In this document: positions 1 to 10,090 of the stretch, one piece after another | How the letters are laid out: each line of letters begins with the position of its first letter | Numbering within the stretch: position 1 is the first letter of the stretch | From: UBA11591 sp040220895 | GTDB lineage: Bacteria > Bacteroidota > Bacteroidia > Flavobacteriales_E > Vicingaceae | DNA length: 64,000 nt | Assembly (NCBI GenBank): GCA_040220895.1 | Contig: JAVJVY010000022.1 | Span: forward strand, 62,001 to 126,000 | Reading direction: 5' to 3' | The notes under the pieces: model-generated | Told to the model about the DNA's origin: nothing | The model's database searches: none | The model's input: only the letters and a program-made list of their open reading frames with translations | Program-made: the position numbers and the translations under genes

Positions 1-3000
1 TTTAGTATCAATGATCACTTTTTCCTTAAAGCCTGTTTGTTCGTCAGATTCTTCCTTGAAGGTGACACCGTCAATAAGATTCTCAAACTTGATGTTACCG
101 GCTGTCTCGGCAATGATAACGGCGTTGTATGGATCCCAGTCACAAATAACCGCTCCTTTTTTAATGGCGGCATTGTTCTTGACATACAACTTAGCACCAT
201 AAGGAATGTTATTCGTTGTAAGCGCGATACCTGTATTTTTATCGACGATTTTCATTTCAGCCGAACGACCTATGACAATGTCAATTTTATTTCCACTTGC
301 ATCTTCGCTTTTTACCGTTCTCAATTCATCGACCTCGAGGATACCATCGTGCTTGGCTTCAATCTTTGATTCATCGGCAATTTTGGAAGCAGTACCCCCA
401 ACGTGGAAGGTACGAAGGGTAAGCTGGGTGCCTGGTTCTCCAATGGACTGCGCGGCAATAACTCCTACTGCTTCGCCCTTTTGAACCACTTTACCAGAGG
501 CTAGGTTGCGCCCGTAGCATTTAGAACAAACACCTCTTTTTAATTCACATGTCAGAACCGAGCGTATTTCGACTTCTTCGATGGGACTTCCCTCAATGAT
601 CTTCGCTTCTTTCTCGGCAATCTCTTGCCCAGAATTAACGATCAAATCACCTGAATTTGGATGATAAACGTCGTGAACACTCGTGCGGCCCAGAATTCGG
701 TCATAAAGCGTTTCTACCACTTCATCATCTTTGATCAAAGCCGTCATATTTAGGCCTCGAAGTGTGCCACAGTCAACATCCATGATGACAACATCCTGGG
801 CTACGTCAACAAGTCGACGGGTTAGATAGCCCGCATCGGCTGTTTTCAAAGCGGTGTCGGCAAGTCCTTTTCGAGCTCCGTGAGTAGAAATAAAATACTC
901 CAGAATCGAAAGTCCTTCTTTAAAGTTCGAGAGAATCGGATTCTCAATAATCTCTTGACCACTTGAACCTGATTTCTGAGGCTTCGCCATTAATCCCCGC
1001 ATGCCGGACAACTGTCTGATCTGTTCCTTACTTCCCCTGGCTCCTGAATCAAACATCATATAAATGGAGTTGAACCCTTGATTATCATTCTCAAGTCTGT
1101 TCATCAGGGTTGAGGTCAGTCGTGTATTTGTATGCGTCCAGATATCGATTATCTGGTTGTACCGCTCGTTATTGGTAATGAATCCCATGTTATAGTTGTT
1201 CATTACTTCCTCGACCTGTGCATGCGCCTTATCTATCAATTGCGTTTTTTCTACCGGCACCACAACATCGTCAAGGTTAAATGACAGTCCGCCTTTGAAT
1301 GACATGGTGAAACCCAGTTGCTTGATATCATCCAGGAACTTGGCACATTTGTCAACACTTGTCAAATGAAGTACTTCACCGATAATCTCCCTAAGTGACT
1401 TTTTGGTCAGCACCTGATTGATGTATTCAACACCTTCAGGAACAACCTGATTGAAAAGTACGCGACCTGTGGTTGTTTCCATCAACTTGCGTTCTCCGTT
1501 CTTGTCGATGTCAACCTTAATGGGTGCATGCAAGTCAAGTTTACCCTCGTTATGTGCAATGATGACTTCCTCGGGAGAATAGAATATTCGACCTTCTCCC
1601 TGAACTGGGTGTTCTTTTGTGCTTTTTCGCTCCTTGGTCATGTAATATAGCCCAAGAACCATGTCCTGAGAGGGCACAGTTACCGGAGATCCATTAGCGG
1701 GATTCAGAATGTTGTGCGAAGCCAGCATCAATATTTGAGCTTCCAAAATAGCGGCATTGCCAAGTGGCAAGTGTACGGCCATCTGATCACCATCAAAGTC
1801 GGCGTTGAACGCGGTACATACCAAGGGGTGCAGTGTAATGGCCTTGCCCTCGATCAATTTTGGTTGGAATGATTGAATACCAAGCCTGTGCAGTGTCGGG
1901 GCCCTGTTCAGAAGAACCGGATGACCTTTCAATACATTTTCCAAAATATCCCAAATCACCGGTTCTTTCTTATCGACGATTTTCTTGGCCGATTTCACGG
2001 TTTTAACAATTCCCCTTTCAATAAGTTTCCTAATGACAAAAGGCTTGTAAAGTTCGGCGGCCATGTCTTTTGGTAAACCGCATTCATGCAATTTAAGCTC
2101 CGGACCAACAACAATAACCGAACGCGCAGAATAATCCACTCGTTTTCCAAGAAGGTTTTGACGGAATCGTCCTGATTTTCCCTTTAAACTGTCGCTCAAA
2201 GATTTAAGTGCCCGGTTAGAATCGGTCTTGACGGCACTCGACTTTCGAGAGTTATCAAAGAGTGAATCAACGGCCTCCTGAAGCATTCGTTTCTCATTCC
2301 TGAGGATAACTTCAGGCGCTTTGATTTCTATCAATCGCTTCAAACGGTTATTACGAATAATAACCCTTCGGTAAAGGTCATTAAGATCCGAAGTGGCAAA
2401 TCGACCTCCATCCAAAGGAACCAATGGCCTGAGTTCAGGTGGAATAACTGGGACTACCTTGACAATCATCCATTCTGGACGGTTTTCCACATGTTCGTTC
2501 GCCTGGCGGAATGATTCAACCACTTGAAGACGCTTCAGCGCCTCATTCTTCCGTTGCTGAGAAGTTTCATTATTAGCCTTGTCTCTTAAGTCATAAGAAA
2601 GCTCATCGAGTTTCAACCTTTTTAACAATTCAAATAAGGCCTCTGCACCCATCTTGGCAATGAACTTATTGGGATCGTTTTCATCCAGGTATTGATTCTC
2701 TTTGGGCAATTTGTCTAAACAATTCAGGTATTCTTCCTCGGTAAGAAAATCGAGGTACTGCAGTGGCTCTCCCTCGGCATTTGTAGCAATTCCTGGTTGG
2801 ATAACTGCGTATCGCTCGTAATAGATGATCGTATCAAGCTTTTTAGTTGGAAGACCCAATAAATAGCCAATCTTGTTGGGAAGTGACTTAAAGTACCAGA
2901 TATGAGCCACAGGAACAACCAAGGAAATATGTCCCGTTCGCTCACGCCGCACTTTTTTCTCTGTAACCTCAACACCACAGCGATCACAAACGATTCCTTT

Positions 3001-3228
3001 ATAACGGATACGCTTGTATTTTCCACAATGGCATTCCCAATCTTTAACCGGACCAAAGATCCGCTCACAGAATAAGCCATCCCTTTCCGGTTTATAGGTT
3101 CGGTAGTTGATTGTTTCAGGCTTCAGTACTTCACCGCTCGATTTTTCCAGAATCATTTCCGGAGAAGCCAAACTGATGACAATTTTTGAGAAATCGCTGT
3201 TTATTTTATTCTCTTTTTTAAAGGCCAT
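1..3228 (-). CDS. rpoC: DNA-directed RNA polymerase subunit beta' (3' end outside window)
   Basis: Largest catalytic subunit of RNA polymerase. The frame is open from the ATG at 3228 down to base 1 (1076 codons), so the C-terminal part lies outside the window. The N-terminal zinc site is visible as Cys66, Cys68, Cys81 and Cys84. The Mg2+-binding catalytic motif NADFDGDQM falls near residues 472-480. A second zinc site is seen around residues 819-905 (VDCGTLRG, then CELKRGVCSKCYGRN). It starts 27 bp after rpoB ends and is surely cotranscribed with it. Identity is certain from the motifs and the operon position. Confidence 0.98.
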   Translation of the reverse strand, partial: MAFKKENKINSDFSKIVISLASPEMILEKSSGEVLKPETINYRTYKPERDGLFCERIFGPVKDWECHCGKYKRIRYKGIVCDRCGVEVTEKKVRRERTGHISLVVPVAHIWYFKSLPNKIGYLLGLPTKKLDTIIYYERYAVIQPGIATNAEGEPLQYLDFLTEEEYLNCLDKLPKENQYLDENDPNKFIAKMGAEALFELLKRLKLDELSYDLRDKANNETSQQRKNEALKRLQVVESFRQANEHVENRPEWMIVKVVPVIPPELRPLVPLDGGRFATSDLNDLYRRVIIRNNRLKRLIEIKAPEVILRNEKRMLQEAVDSLFDNSRKSSAVKTDSNRALKSLSDSLKGKSGRFRQNLLGKRVDYSARSVIVVGPELKLHECGLPKDMAAELYKPFVIRKLIERGIVKTVKSAKKIVDKKEPVIWDILENVLKGHPVLLNRAPTLHRLGIQSFQPKLIEGKAITLHPLVCTAFNADFDGDQMAVHLPLGNAAILEAQILMLASHNILNPANGSPVTVPSQDMVLGLYYMTKERKSTKEHPVQGEGRIFYSPEEVIIAHNEGKLDLHAPIKVDIDKNGERKLMETTTGRVLFNQVVPEGVEYINQVLTKKSLREIIGEVLHLTSVDKCAKFLDDIKQLGFTMSFKGGLSFNLDDVVVPVEKTQLIDKAHAQVEEVMNNYNMGFITNNERYNQIIDIWTHTNTRLTSTLMNRLENDNQGFNSIYMMFDSGARGSKEQIRQLSGMRGLMAKPQKSGSSGQEIIENPILSNFKEGLSILEYFISTHGARKGLADTALKTADAGYLTRRLVDVAQDVVIMDVDCGTLRGLNMTALIKDDEVVETLYDRILGRTSVHDVYHPNSGDLIVNSGQEIAEKEAKIIEGSPIEEVEIRSVLTCELKRGVCSKCYGRNLASGKVVQKGEAVGVIAAQSIGEPGTQLTLRTFHVGGTASKIADESKIEAKHDGILEVDELRTVKSEDASGNKIDIVIGRSAEMKIVDKNTGIALTTNNIPYGAKLYVKNNAAIKKGAVICDWDPYNAVIIAETAGNIKFENLIDGVTFKEESDEQTGFKEKVIIDTK

Positions 3229-3255
3229 GCTCTTACTGTTATGCAGTTAGTTAAA

Positions 3256-6200
3256 TTAATCTTCCAATGAAATATTCAATCCCAATCCTCTCAATTCGTG
3301 TAATAACACGTTAAAGGATTCTGGTATACCCGGTTTCGGCATTGCATCTCCTTTCACAATCGCCTCGTACGCCTTGGATCTGCCCATGACATCATCTGAC
3401 TTAATTGTAAGGATTTCCTGTAGGATATTCGATGCTCCAAACGCTTCAAGGGCCCATACTTCCATCTCACCAAATCGCTGACCACCAAATTGAGCTTTAC
3501 CTCCAAGTGGCTGCTGAGTAATGAGAGAGTAAGGTCCGATCGAACGGGCGTGCATTTTATCATCGACCATGTGGCCAAGTTTCAGCATATAGATGATGCC
3601 GACGGTCGCTGGCTGGTCGAATTGTTCTCCAGTGCCACCATCGTGTAAGAAGGTCCGTCCATACCTCGGAACTCCTGCTTTGTCCGTATACTCATTGATC
3701 TGATCCAATGTAGCTCCGTCGAAAATAGGTGTGCTGAATTTAATTCCCAGCTTCTCACCTGCCCATCCAAGCACAGTCTCGTAGATCTGTCCAAGGTTCA
3801 TTCTGGAAGGCACACCCAAGGGGTTTAATACAATGTCTACCGGTGTTCCATCGGCAAGGAAAGGCATGTCTTCATGACGCACGATCTTAGCAACAATTCC
3901 TTTGTTTCCGTGACGTCCAGCCATTTTATCGCCGACCTTGAGTTTTCGCTTCTTAGCGACGTATACTTTGGCCAATTTGATAATTCCCGTTGGAAGTTCA
4001 TCTCCTACGGCCATGGCATATTTTTCACGCTTATAGAATCCTAAGATCTCAGTGGCACGCAAGTTATAATTATGGAATAGGCGCTTGATCATTTGATTTT
4101 TGTCATCGTCCCTTGTCCAGTTTGAGGGATCGATAATGGAATAATCATCAATTCCCTGAAGCACCTTAACACTGTACTTCGTCCCTTTTGGAATGATCTC
4201 TTCTTTGTAGAAGTTATTGATTCCGGGCGAGGACTTTCCGCTGATCAGTGAATAAAGCTTCTCGATCAATTTGGTTTTAAGGTCGGCGATTTCTTTTTGA
4301 TAAGATTCGTCCAATTTGGCCATCACGGCTTTTTCGTCTGCCCTGGCCTTCTTGTCCTTGATTGCCCGTGCAAAAAGCTTTTTACTCAGAACTACTCCTT
4401 TCACCGAAGGGGGAACTTTCAATGAGGCGTCTTTGACATCACCAGCCTTGTCACCAAAAATGGCGCGCAATAATTTTTCTTCAGGCGTTGGATCTGTCTC
4501 ACCTTTAGGTGTGATTTTTCCAATAATGATATCCCCTTCTTTCACTTCTGCCCCAACCCGGATCAAACCGTTCTCGTCAAGATCCTTGGTTGCCTCCTCA
4601 CTGACATTCGGGATATCGTTGGTCAATTCTTCAACACCGCGCTTGGTGTCGCGCACCTCAAGCGAATACTCATCTATGTGAACCGAAGTGAACCAGTCCT
4701 CACGCACAACACGCTCGGAAATAACGATGGCATCCTCAAAATTGTAGCCTTTCCAAGGCATAAAAGCCACTTTCAGGTTTCTTCCAAGTGCAAGCTCGCC
4801 GTCTTGAGTAGCAAATCCTTCACACAGGACCTGACCTCTAGTGACCTTTTCGCCTTTCTTCACAATGGGGCGAATGTTCACACATGTGCTTTGATTCGTC
4901 TTTTGAAATTTAGTCAGTCGATAGGTCTTAAAATCATCGGTGAAGCTTACCAATCGGTCTTCATCGTTGCGTTTGTATTTAATGATGATTTCATTGGCAT
5001 CGACGCTTTCAACAACACCTTCGCCCTCGGCATTGATCAAGACCCTTGAATCAATAGCTACTTGTTCTTCCAGACCTGTTCCAACAATTGGAGATTCGGG
5101 TTGAAGCAATGGCACTGCTTGACGTTGCATATTCGATCCCATCAAAGCCCTGTTCGCATCATCGTGTTCCAGGAAAGGAATCAACGATGCCGCAATTGAA
5201 GCAATTTGATTAGGTGCGACATCCATTAATGTCAATTCCGATGGTTCAACCACTGGAAAGTCTCCTTCAAAACGGGCTTTTACCCTTCCTGTGAGGAAGT
5301 TTCCTTTTTCGTCGAACTTGGCGTTAGCCTGAGCAATTGTCTGCTCATCTTCTTCTTCGGCACTTAAATAGGTAATGTCTTTATCAGAAAAGGCGATTCT
5401 ACCTTTGTCAACTTTTCGATAAGGTGTTTCTATAAATCCAAGTCGATTGACCTTGGCAAACACGCATAAAGAAGAGATCAATCCAATGTTAGGACCTTCG
5501 GGGGTTTCAATCGGGCAAAGCCTTCCGTAATGGGTATAGTGCACATCCCTGACCTCAAATCCGGCTCTTTCACGCGACAGACCGCCTGGCCCTAGTGCCG
5601 ACATACGTCTTTTGTGCGTGATCTCTGCAAGTGGATTGGTTTGATCCATGAACTGAGACAGCTGGTTGGTTCCGAAAAACGAATTGATGACCGACGACAA
5701 AGTTTTTGCGTTGATCAAATCAGAAGGAGTAAAAACCTCATTATCTCTGACATTCATTCGTTCCCTGATGGTTCTGGCCATTCTTGCCAGACCAACTCCG
5801 AATTGATTGTGTAATTGTTCGCCAACAGTTCTGACACGCCTGTTGCTCAGGTGATCGATGTCATCGATATCAGCTTTAGAGTTTATTAGCTCTATAAGGT
5901 ATTTGATAATAGAAATAATATCCTCTCGAGATAGGATCTTGACTTCCTGGCCAATTTCAAGATTTAATTTTTTATTAATCCTGTAACGCCCTACTTCGCC
6001 CAGATCGTAACGCGTTTCTGAAAAGAAAAGCTTGTCGATGACTCCACGTGCCGTTTCCTCATCAGGTGGCTCAGAATTTCTAAGTTGTCGATAAATGTGC
6101 TCAACAGCCTCTTTTTCAGAATTTGAAGGATCTTTCTGAAGTGTGTTATAAATGATGGCAAAGTCTGCGGCGTTGATGTTCTCTTTGTGAAGGATGATGT

Positions 6201-7086
6201 TTTTGGCCCCAGAATCCACGATCAAGTCAATGTGGTCGTTCTCTAAGATCGTGTCACGATCAAGAATCACTTCATTACGTTCAATTGAAACAACCTCGCC
6301 CGTATCCTCGTCAACAAAATCTTCAACCCATGACTTCAATACCCTCGCAGCCAGTTTTCTGCCCAGCACTTTTTTAAGCCCTGTTTTGGTCACTTTTACG
6401 TTATCGGCAAGATCGAAAATGTCGAGAATATCCTTGTCAAATTCGTAACCTATAGCGCGCAACAAGGTGGTCACAGGCAACTTCTTTTTACGGTCAATGT
6501 AGGCGTACATGACTGAGTTTATGTCAGTCGCAAATTCTATCCAGGATCCTTTAAAAGGAATGACTCTGGCTGAATATAGCTTGGTGCCATTGGCGTGACG
6601 ACTCTGACTGAAGAATACACCCGGAGAACGGTGTAATTGAGAAACAATCACCCGTTCAGCACCGTTGATAACGAAAGTCCCCTTCGGAGTCATGTATGGT
6701 ATGGTTCCCAAATAGACATCCTGAACAATGGTCTCAAAATCTTCGTGCTCGGGATCCGTACAGTACAGTTTCAACTTGGCCTTTAAAGGAACGCTGTAAC
6801 TCAATCCCCGCTCGATACATTCCTCGATGGTGTACCGGGGAGGATCGATGAAGTAATCAAGGAATTCCAACACAAATTGGTTCCTTGCATCTGTAATGGG
6901 GAAATTTTCACTGAATACCTTAAATAGACCTTCTTGATCCCTGTTTTCAGGGGTAGTTTCAAGTTGGAAGAAATCCTGGAAAGATTGCAATTGTATATCC
7001 AGAAAATCCGGGTAAGTCAGTTGATTTTTTATGGAACCGAAATTTATTCTCTCAGCTCTGGTTTTTTTAAGCGCGCTTGCAGCCAT
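3256..7086 (-). CDS. rpoB: DNA-directed RNA polymerase subunit beta
   Basis: Second large subunit of RNA polymerase, 1276 residues, which is normal for Bacteroidota. Recognisable beta motifs include PIETPEGPNIGLISSL near residue 530 (the rifampicin-pocket region just before it contains FMDQTNPLAE and HKRRMSALGPGGL) and the GRHGNKG motif near residue 1060. The C-terminus ends in a GLNISLED-type tail. It lies between rplL and rpoC as in most bacteria. A 99-bp gap with a hairpin separates it from rplL, so its expression relative to the ribosomal proteins may be tuned there. Confidence 0.98.
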   Translation of the reverse strand: MAASALKKTRAERINFGSIKNQLTYPDFLDIQLQSFQDFFQLETTPENRDQEGLFKVFSENFPITDARNQFVLEFLDYFIDPPRYTIEECIERGLSYSVPLKAKLKLYCTDPEHEDFETIVQDVYLGTIPYMTPKGTFVINGAERVIVSQLHRSPGVFFSQSRHANGTKLYSARVIPFKGSWIEFATDINSVMYAYIDRKKKLPVTTLLRAIGYEFDKDILDIFDLADNVKVTKTGLKKVLGRKLAARVLKSWVEDFVDEDTGEVVSIERNEVILDRDTILENDHIDLIVDSGAKNIILHKENINAADFAIIYNTLQKDPSNSEKEAVEHIYRQLRNSEPPDEETARGVIDKLFFSETRYDLGEVGRYRINKKLNLEIGQEVKILSREDIISIIKYLIELINSKADIDDIDHLSNRRVRTVGEQLHNQFGVGLARMARTIRERMNVRDNEVFTPSDLINAKTLSSVINSFFGTNQLSQFMDQTNPLAEITHKRRMSALGPGGLSRERAGFEVRDVHYTHYGRLCPIETPEGPNIGLISSLCVFAKVNRLGFIETPYRKVDKGRIAFSDKDITYLSAEEEDEQTIAQANAKFDEKGNFLTGRVKARFEGDFPVVEPSELTLMDVAPNQIASIAASLIPFLEHDDANRALMGSNMQRQAVPLLQPESPIVGTGLEEQVAIDSRVLINAEGEGVVESVDANEIIIKYKRNDEDRLVSFTDDFKTYRLTKFQKTNQSTCVNIRPIVKKGEKVTRGQVLCEGFATQDGELALGRNLKVAFMPWKGYNFEDAIVISERVVREDWFTSVHIDEYSLEVRDTKRGVEELTNDIPNVSEEATKDLDENGLIRVGAEVKEGDIIIGKITPKGETDPTPEEKLLRAIFGDKAGDVKDASLKVPPSVKGVVLSKKLFARAIKDKKARADEKAVMAKLDESYQKEIADLKTKLIEKLYSLISGKSSPGINNFYKEEIIPKGTKYSVKVLQGIDDYSIIDPSNWTRDDDKNQMIKRLFHNYNLRATEILGFYKREKYAMAVGDELPTGIIKLAKVYVAKKRKLKVGDKMAGRHGNKGIVAKIVRHEDMPFLADGTPVDIVLNPLGVPSRMNLGQIYETVLGWAGEKLGIKFSTPIFDGATLDQINEYTDKAGVPRYGRTFLHDGGTGEQFDQPATVGIIYMLKLGHMVDDKMHARSIGPYSLITQQPLGGKAQFGGQRFGEMEVWALEAFGASNILQEILTIKSDDVMGRSKAYEAIVKGDAMPKPGIPESFNVLLHELRGLGLNISLED

Positions 7087-7129
7087 TAAAGGAACGTTTT
7101 AAATTATTTTTAATAAAGCAAAATAGGTC

Positions 7130-7156
7130 TAGCCCGGGCAAATTAAGCCCAGGCTA
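7130..7156 (-). promoter_or_regulatory. Hairpin in the rplL-rpoB gap (attenuator or processing site)
   Basis: Arms 7130-7139 and 7147-7156 form a 10-bp stem with one G-U pair around a 7-base loop. On the transcribed strand the stem is followed by GACCTATTTTGC, not by a clean U-run, so it is not a canonical terminator. In E. coli the same gap holds a partial attenuator and an RNase III cut site; a similar role here is inference. Confidence 0.55.
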
Positions 7157-7185
7157 AACCTTTAATAGTAACCTTTAGAGGGATC

Positions 7186-7569
7186 TTATTTAAGCTCAAC
7201 TTCCGCTCCCGCTTCCTCTAATTGTTTTTTGAATCCTTCAGCTTCGTCTTTCGAAACACCTTCTTTGATAGCTTTAGGTGCACCGTCAACGAGATCCTTG
7301 GCTTCTTTTAAGCCCAGCCCTGTCAACTCTTTTACAAGTTTAACAACGGCAAGCTTAGAACCACCAGCAGCTTTAAGGATGACATCGAATTCAGATTTTT
7401 CTTCGGCAGCTTCACCAGCGTCTCCGCCTCCTGCAGCCGGTCCTGCAACTGCAACAGCAGCTGCGGCTGGTTCGATACCGTACTCATCCTTCAATATTGT
7501 AGCTAACTCGCTAACGTCTTTTACAGACAGGTTAACCAGTTTATCTGCTAACTCTTTTAATTCGGCCAT
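7186..7569 (-). CDS. rplL: 50S ribosomal protein L7/L12
   Basis: Stalk protein that recruits translation GTPases to the ribosome, present in several copies bound to L10. The 127 residues show an N-terminal dimerisation helix region (about 1-33), an Ala/Gly-rich flexible hinge (about 34-55) and the C-terminal globular domain with GSKLAVVKLVKELTGLGL and the LVDGAPKAIKEGV segment. It follows rplJ by 58 bp, the usual partner order. Length and sequence are typical. Confidence 0.97.
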   Translation of the reverse strand: MAELKELADKLVNLSVKDVSELATILKDEYGIEPAAAAVAVAGPAAGGGDAGEAAEEKSEFDVILKAAGGSKLAVVKLVKELTGLGLKEAKDLVDGAPKAIKEGVSKDEAEGFKKQLEEAGAEVELK

Positions 7570-7627
7570 TTTATTTGATTTTACTCGGTTTGTTTAGTTA
7601 ATGATATTGATTAAGAGTGCGTATTTG

Positions 7628-8149
7628 TTAATTAGCCCGTTCACCCAAAGCCTTGACGAGTCCAGCAATGGTTTGAGAACCAGATTGCAGTGAAGCGACC
7701 ACATTCTTAGCAGGTGATTGAAGCAAGGCAATGATATCTCCGATGAGTTCCTCCTTGGATTTCAAGGTAGAAAGTACTTCGAGGTGTTCATCACCAATAT
7801 AGAAAGATTCATCGATGAAGGCCCCCTTTAACGTAGGACGATCTTCTTTCTTTCTAAATTCTTTTATCAATTTCGCAGGTGCATTACCAGCCTCGGCAAT
7901 CATGATAGATGTATTTCCTTTGAGCGCGATGTAAAAAGGTTCGAAATTTTTATCACTGCCCTCAAAAGCCTGTCTCAGCATGGTATTTTTAACCACCTGA
8001 AGGCTTATTCCTCTTGAATGACAGAGTCTCCTCAATTTGCTCGTCTTTTCAGCATCAATACCTGAAATGTCTGAAAGGTATATTACATTGTTGTTACTAA
8101 CCGTTTCTTTCAGTTCTGCTATTGCTTTTTCTTTTTCTTGGCGTGTCAT
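7628..8149 (-). CDS. rplJ: 50S ribosomal protein L10
   Basis: Base of the ribosomal stalk, anchoring L7/L12 dimers to 23S rRNA. It is 173 residues long, with the N-terminal rRNA-binding region (KLRRLCHSRGISLQVVKNTM) and a C-terminal helix that would carry the L7/L12 dimers. It begins 9 bp after rplA ends. There is therefore no room between rplA and rplJ for the long L10 autoregulatory leader known in E. coli, and any such control would have to act elsewhere. Confidence 0.96.
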   Translation of the reverse strand: MTRQEKEKAIAELKETVSNNNVIYLSDISGIDAEKTSKLRRLCHSRGISLQVVKNTMLRQAFEGSDKNFEPFYIALKGNTSIMIAEAGNAPAKLIKEFRKKEDRPTLKGAFIDESFYIGDEHLEVLSTLKSKEELIGDIIALLQSPAKNVVASLQSGSQTIAGLVKALGERAN

Positions 8150-8158
8150 AACGTAGAA

Positions 8159-8854
8159 TTATGCGTTAAATGCTTTAGTTTGGATTTTCACACCAGGACT
8201 CATTGAAGAAGAAACAGTCACACTCTTAAGGTAAGTTCCTTTAGCAGAGGAGGGTTTCAATTTCACTATGGTGGACATTAATTCCTTGATGTTTTCATTT
8301 AGTTTGTCACTTTCAAAAGATGCTCTTCCCACAGGTGCGTGAATAATGCCAAACTTATCAACCTTGAAATCAATTTTTCCGGCCTTGATCTCTTTGACCG
8401 TTCGCCCAATGTCCATGGTAACCGTGCCCGATTTTGGATTTGGCATTAACCCCCTAGGACCCAATACCTTACCCAAAGCACCAACTTTACCCATTACACT
8501 TGGCATTGTGATGATGACGTCAATATCAGTCCATCCACCCTTGATCTTTTCAACGTACTCGTCAAGACCTACATGATCTGCGCCGGCCTCTTTAGCCTCA
8601 TCCTCCTTGTCAGGTGTACAAAGAACCAATACTCTCACATCCTTACCAACTCCGTGCGGGAGGGCGACGGTGCCTCTTACCATTTGGTTCGCCTTTCTTG
8701 GGTCTACACCTAAGGAAATATCAAGGTCAACGCTCGCATCAAACTTGGTGAATGTTATGTCTTTAAGGATCTTGGTCGCTTCATCCAAGGCATACAATTG
8801 CTGCTTGTCGTAACGCTCTTCGATTGCCTTTCTGTTTTTTGTTAATCTAGCCAT
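8159..8854 (-). CDS. rplA: 50S ribosomal protein L1
   Basis: Binds 23S rRNA at the L1 stalk and helps release deacylated tRNA. The 231 residues contain family hallmarks such as GTVALPHGVGKDVRVLV, the GRLGLGKVLGPRGLMPNPK-like segment (here LGKVLGPRGLMPNPKSGTV) and the C-terminal KGTYLKSVTVSSSMSPGVK. It is separated from rplK by 9 bp, and the two are a conserved cotranscribed pair. L1 often represses its own operon in other bacteria; no binding site was identified here. Confidence 0.97.
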   Translation of the reverse strand: MARLTKNRKAIEERYDKQQLYALDEATKILKDITFTKFDASVDLDISLGVDPRKANQMVRGTVALPHGVGKDVRVLVLCTPDKEDEAKEAGADHVGLDEYVEKIKGGWTDIDVIITMPSVMGKVGALGKVLGPRGLMPNPKSGTVTMDIGRTVKEIKAGKIDFKVDKFGIIHAPVGRASFESDKLNENIKELMSTIVKLKPSSAKGTYLKSVTVSSSMSPGVKIQTKAFNA

Positions 8855-8863
8855 GCTTTCTAA

Positions 8864-9301
8864 TTAAAAAGGTGAAGGCCCAGTAACGGTGATGCCCATG
8901 CTTCTTGCAGTTCCTGCCACCATTCTCATTGCAGATTCCACTTCAAAACAATTAAGGTCGGGCATTTTGCCTTCGGCGATGGTCCGAACCTTGTCCCAAC
9001 CAATTTTGGCAACTTTAATCCTATTGGATTCTGCCGATCCAGACTTCAATTTAGCTGCTTCCAATAGTTGCACGGCCACTGGTGGAGTCTTAATGACAAA
9101 GTCAAAAGACTTATCACTGTATACCGTAATAATCACGGGCAACACCTTTCCCTGATTTTCCTGGGTTCTGGCGTTGAACTGCTTACAGAAGTCCATGATG
9201 TTTAGTCCTTTGGCACCCAATGCAGGTCCAACAGGAGGCGAGGGATTGGCTGCTCCACCTCTGATTTGTAACTTAATAAGTCCGCTTACTTCCTTGGCCA
9301 T
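8864..9301 (-). CDS. rplK: 50S ribosomal protein L11
   Basis: Part of the GTPase-associated centre of the large subunit. The protein has 145 residues, with the Pro-rich N-terminal linker (GAANPSPPVGPALGAKGLNI) and the C-terminal rRNA-binding domain containing GWDKVRTIAEGKMPDLN and GTARSMGITV. It is 17 bp downstream of nusG and 9 bp upstream of rplA. It is a typical housekeeping copy. Confidence 0.97.
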   Translation of the reverse strand: MAKEVSGLIKLQIRGGAANPSPPVGPALGAKGLNIMDFCKQFNARTQENQGKVLPVIITVYSDKSFDFVIKTPPVAVQLLEAAKLKSGSAESNRIKVAKIGWDKVRTIAEGKMPDLNCFEVESAMRMVAGTARSMGITVTGPSPF

Positions 9302-9318
9302 TCTAAATTATTATTAAA

Positions 9319-9870
9319 TCAAGATTCTTTTTCTACCTGGAGAAAACTTAGCTCCAGTGGTTGTTTCCTTCCGAAGATCTTTACCATGACCTCCAGTTTT
9401 TTCTTTTCATCGTTAATTTTTTCAATGCTCCCTGAAAAACCATTGAAAGGGCCGTCGATCACTTTGACCGATTCACCTACGATGTATGGGATGTTCAATT
9501 CTTCTTCACTCTCGGCGAGTTCATCGACTTTCCCGAGGATTCTATTTACTTCCGATTGCCTTAGTGGCAGTGGTTCTCCACCTTTTTCAGCCCCCAGAAA
9601 ACCAATGACTCCATTGATGTTTCTAATGACGTGAGGTACTTCACCGGTGAGCTCAGCTTCAATCAAAATATAACCTGGGAAAAAGCTGCGTTCTTTGCTT
9701 ACTTTTTTTCCATTGCGGATCTGATAAATCTTCTCTGTTGGAATCAAGACCTTGTCGACAAAAGAATCGAGACCAAGACGATTGATCTCATCCTCCATAT
9801 AATCCCGGATCTTTTTTTCCTTACCACTGATGGCACGAACTACATACCATTTTTTACCGCTTTCCGTCAT
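9319..9870 (-). CDS. nusG: Transcription termination/antitermination protein NusG
   Basis: Elongation factor that binds RNA polymerase and links it to the ribosome or to Rho. The 183 residues comprise the NGN domain (about 5-125, beginning KWYVVRAISGKEKKI, with FFPGYILIEAEL) and a C-terminal KOW domain (about 128-180, GESVKVIDGPFNGFSGSIEK). It lies 11 bp after secE, the near-universal order. The sequence resembles ordinary NusG; nothing points to a specialised NusG paralogue such as UpxY. Confidence 0.96.
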   Translation of the reverse strand: MTESGKKWYVVRAISGKEKKIRDYMEDEINRLGLDSFVDKVLIPTEKIYQIRNGKKVSKERSFFPGYILIEAELTGEVPHVIRNINGVIGFLGAEKGGEPLPLRQSEVNRILGKVDELAESEEELNIPYIVGESVKVIDGPFNGFSGSIEKINDEKKKLEVMVKIFGRKQPLELSFLQVEKES

Positions 9871-9881
9871 TTTTCTTATCC

Positions 9882-10076
9882 TCAGAATAAATTGTTATAG
9901 ATGAATTCCATCATCTTACTAAATGAAAAATCCATTACAAAAATGATCATTGCTATAATGATCGAAGCAATCATCACCACAACTCCGCTGCTTTGCAATT
10001 CTTTCCAAGTAGGCCAAGAGACTTTATGGGTCAATTCGTCTACGGACTCTTCTATATAGCTTCTAATTTTTGACAT
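9882..10076 (-). CDS. secE: Preprotein translocase subunit SecE
   Basis: Small essential subunit of the SecYEG channel. It is 64 residues long, a single-spanning minimal form: an amphipathic N-terminal segment (SYIEESVDELTHKVSWPTWKE, with the conserved VSWPTW-type motif) followed by one membrane helix at about 32-50. It sits between tRNA-Trp and nusG, which confirms the assignment. Confidence 0.95.
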   Translation of the reverse strand: MSKIRSYIEESVDELTHKVSWPTWKELQSSGVVVMIASIIIAMIIFVMDFSFSKMMEFIYNNLF

Positions 10077-10090
10077 CCTCTTTTATTCTG

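Noticed and set aside
4316..4681. Long antisense open frames within rpoB, rpoC, gyrB, tuf and others
   Set aside because: They are mirror frames of strongly conserved genes, with no start context or family resemblance.
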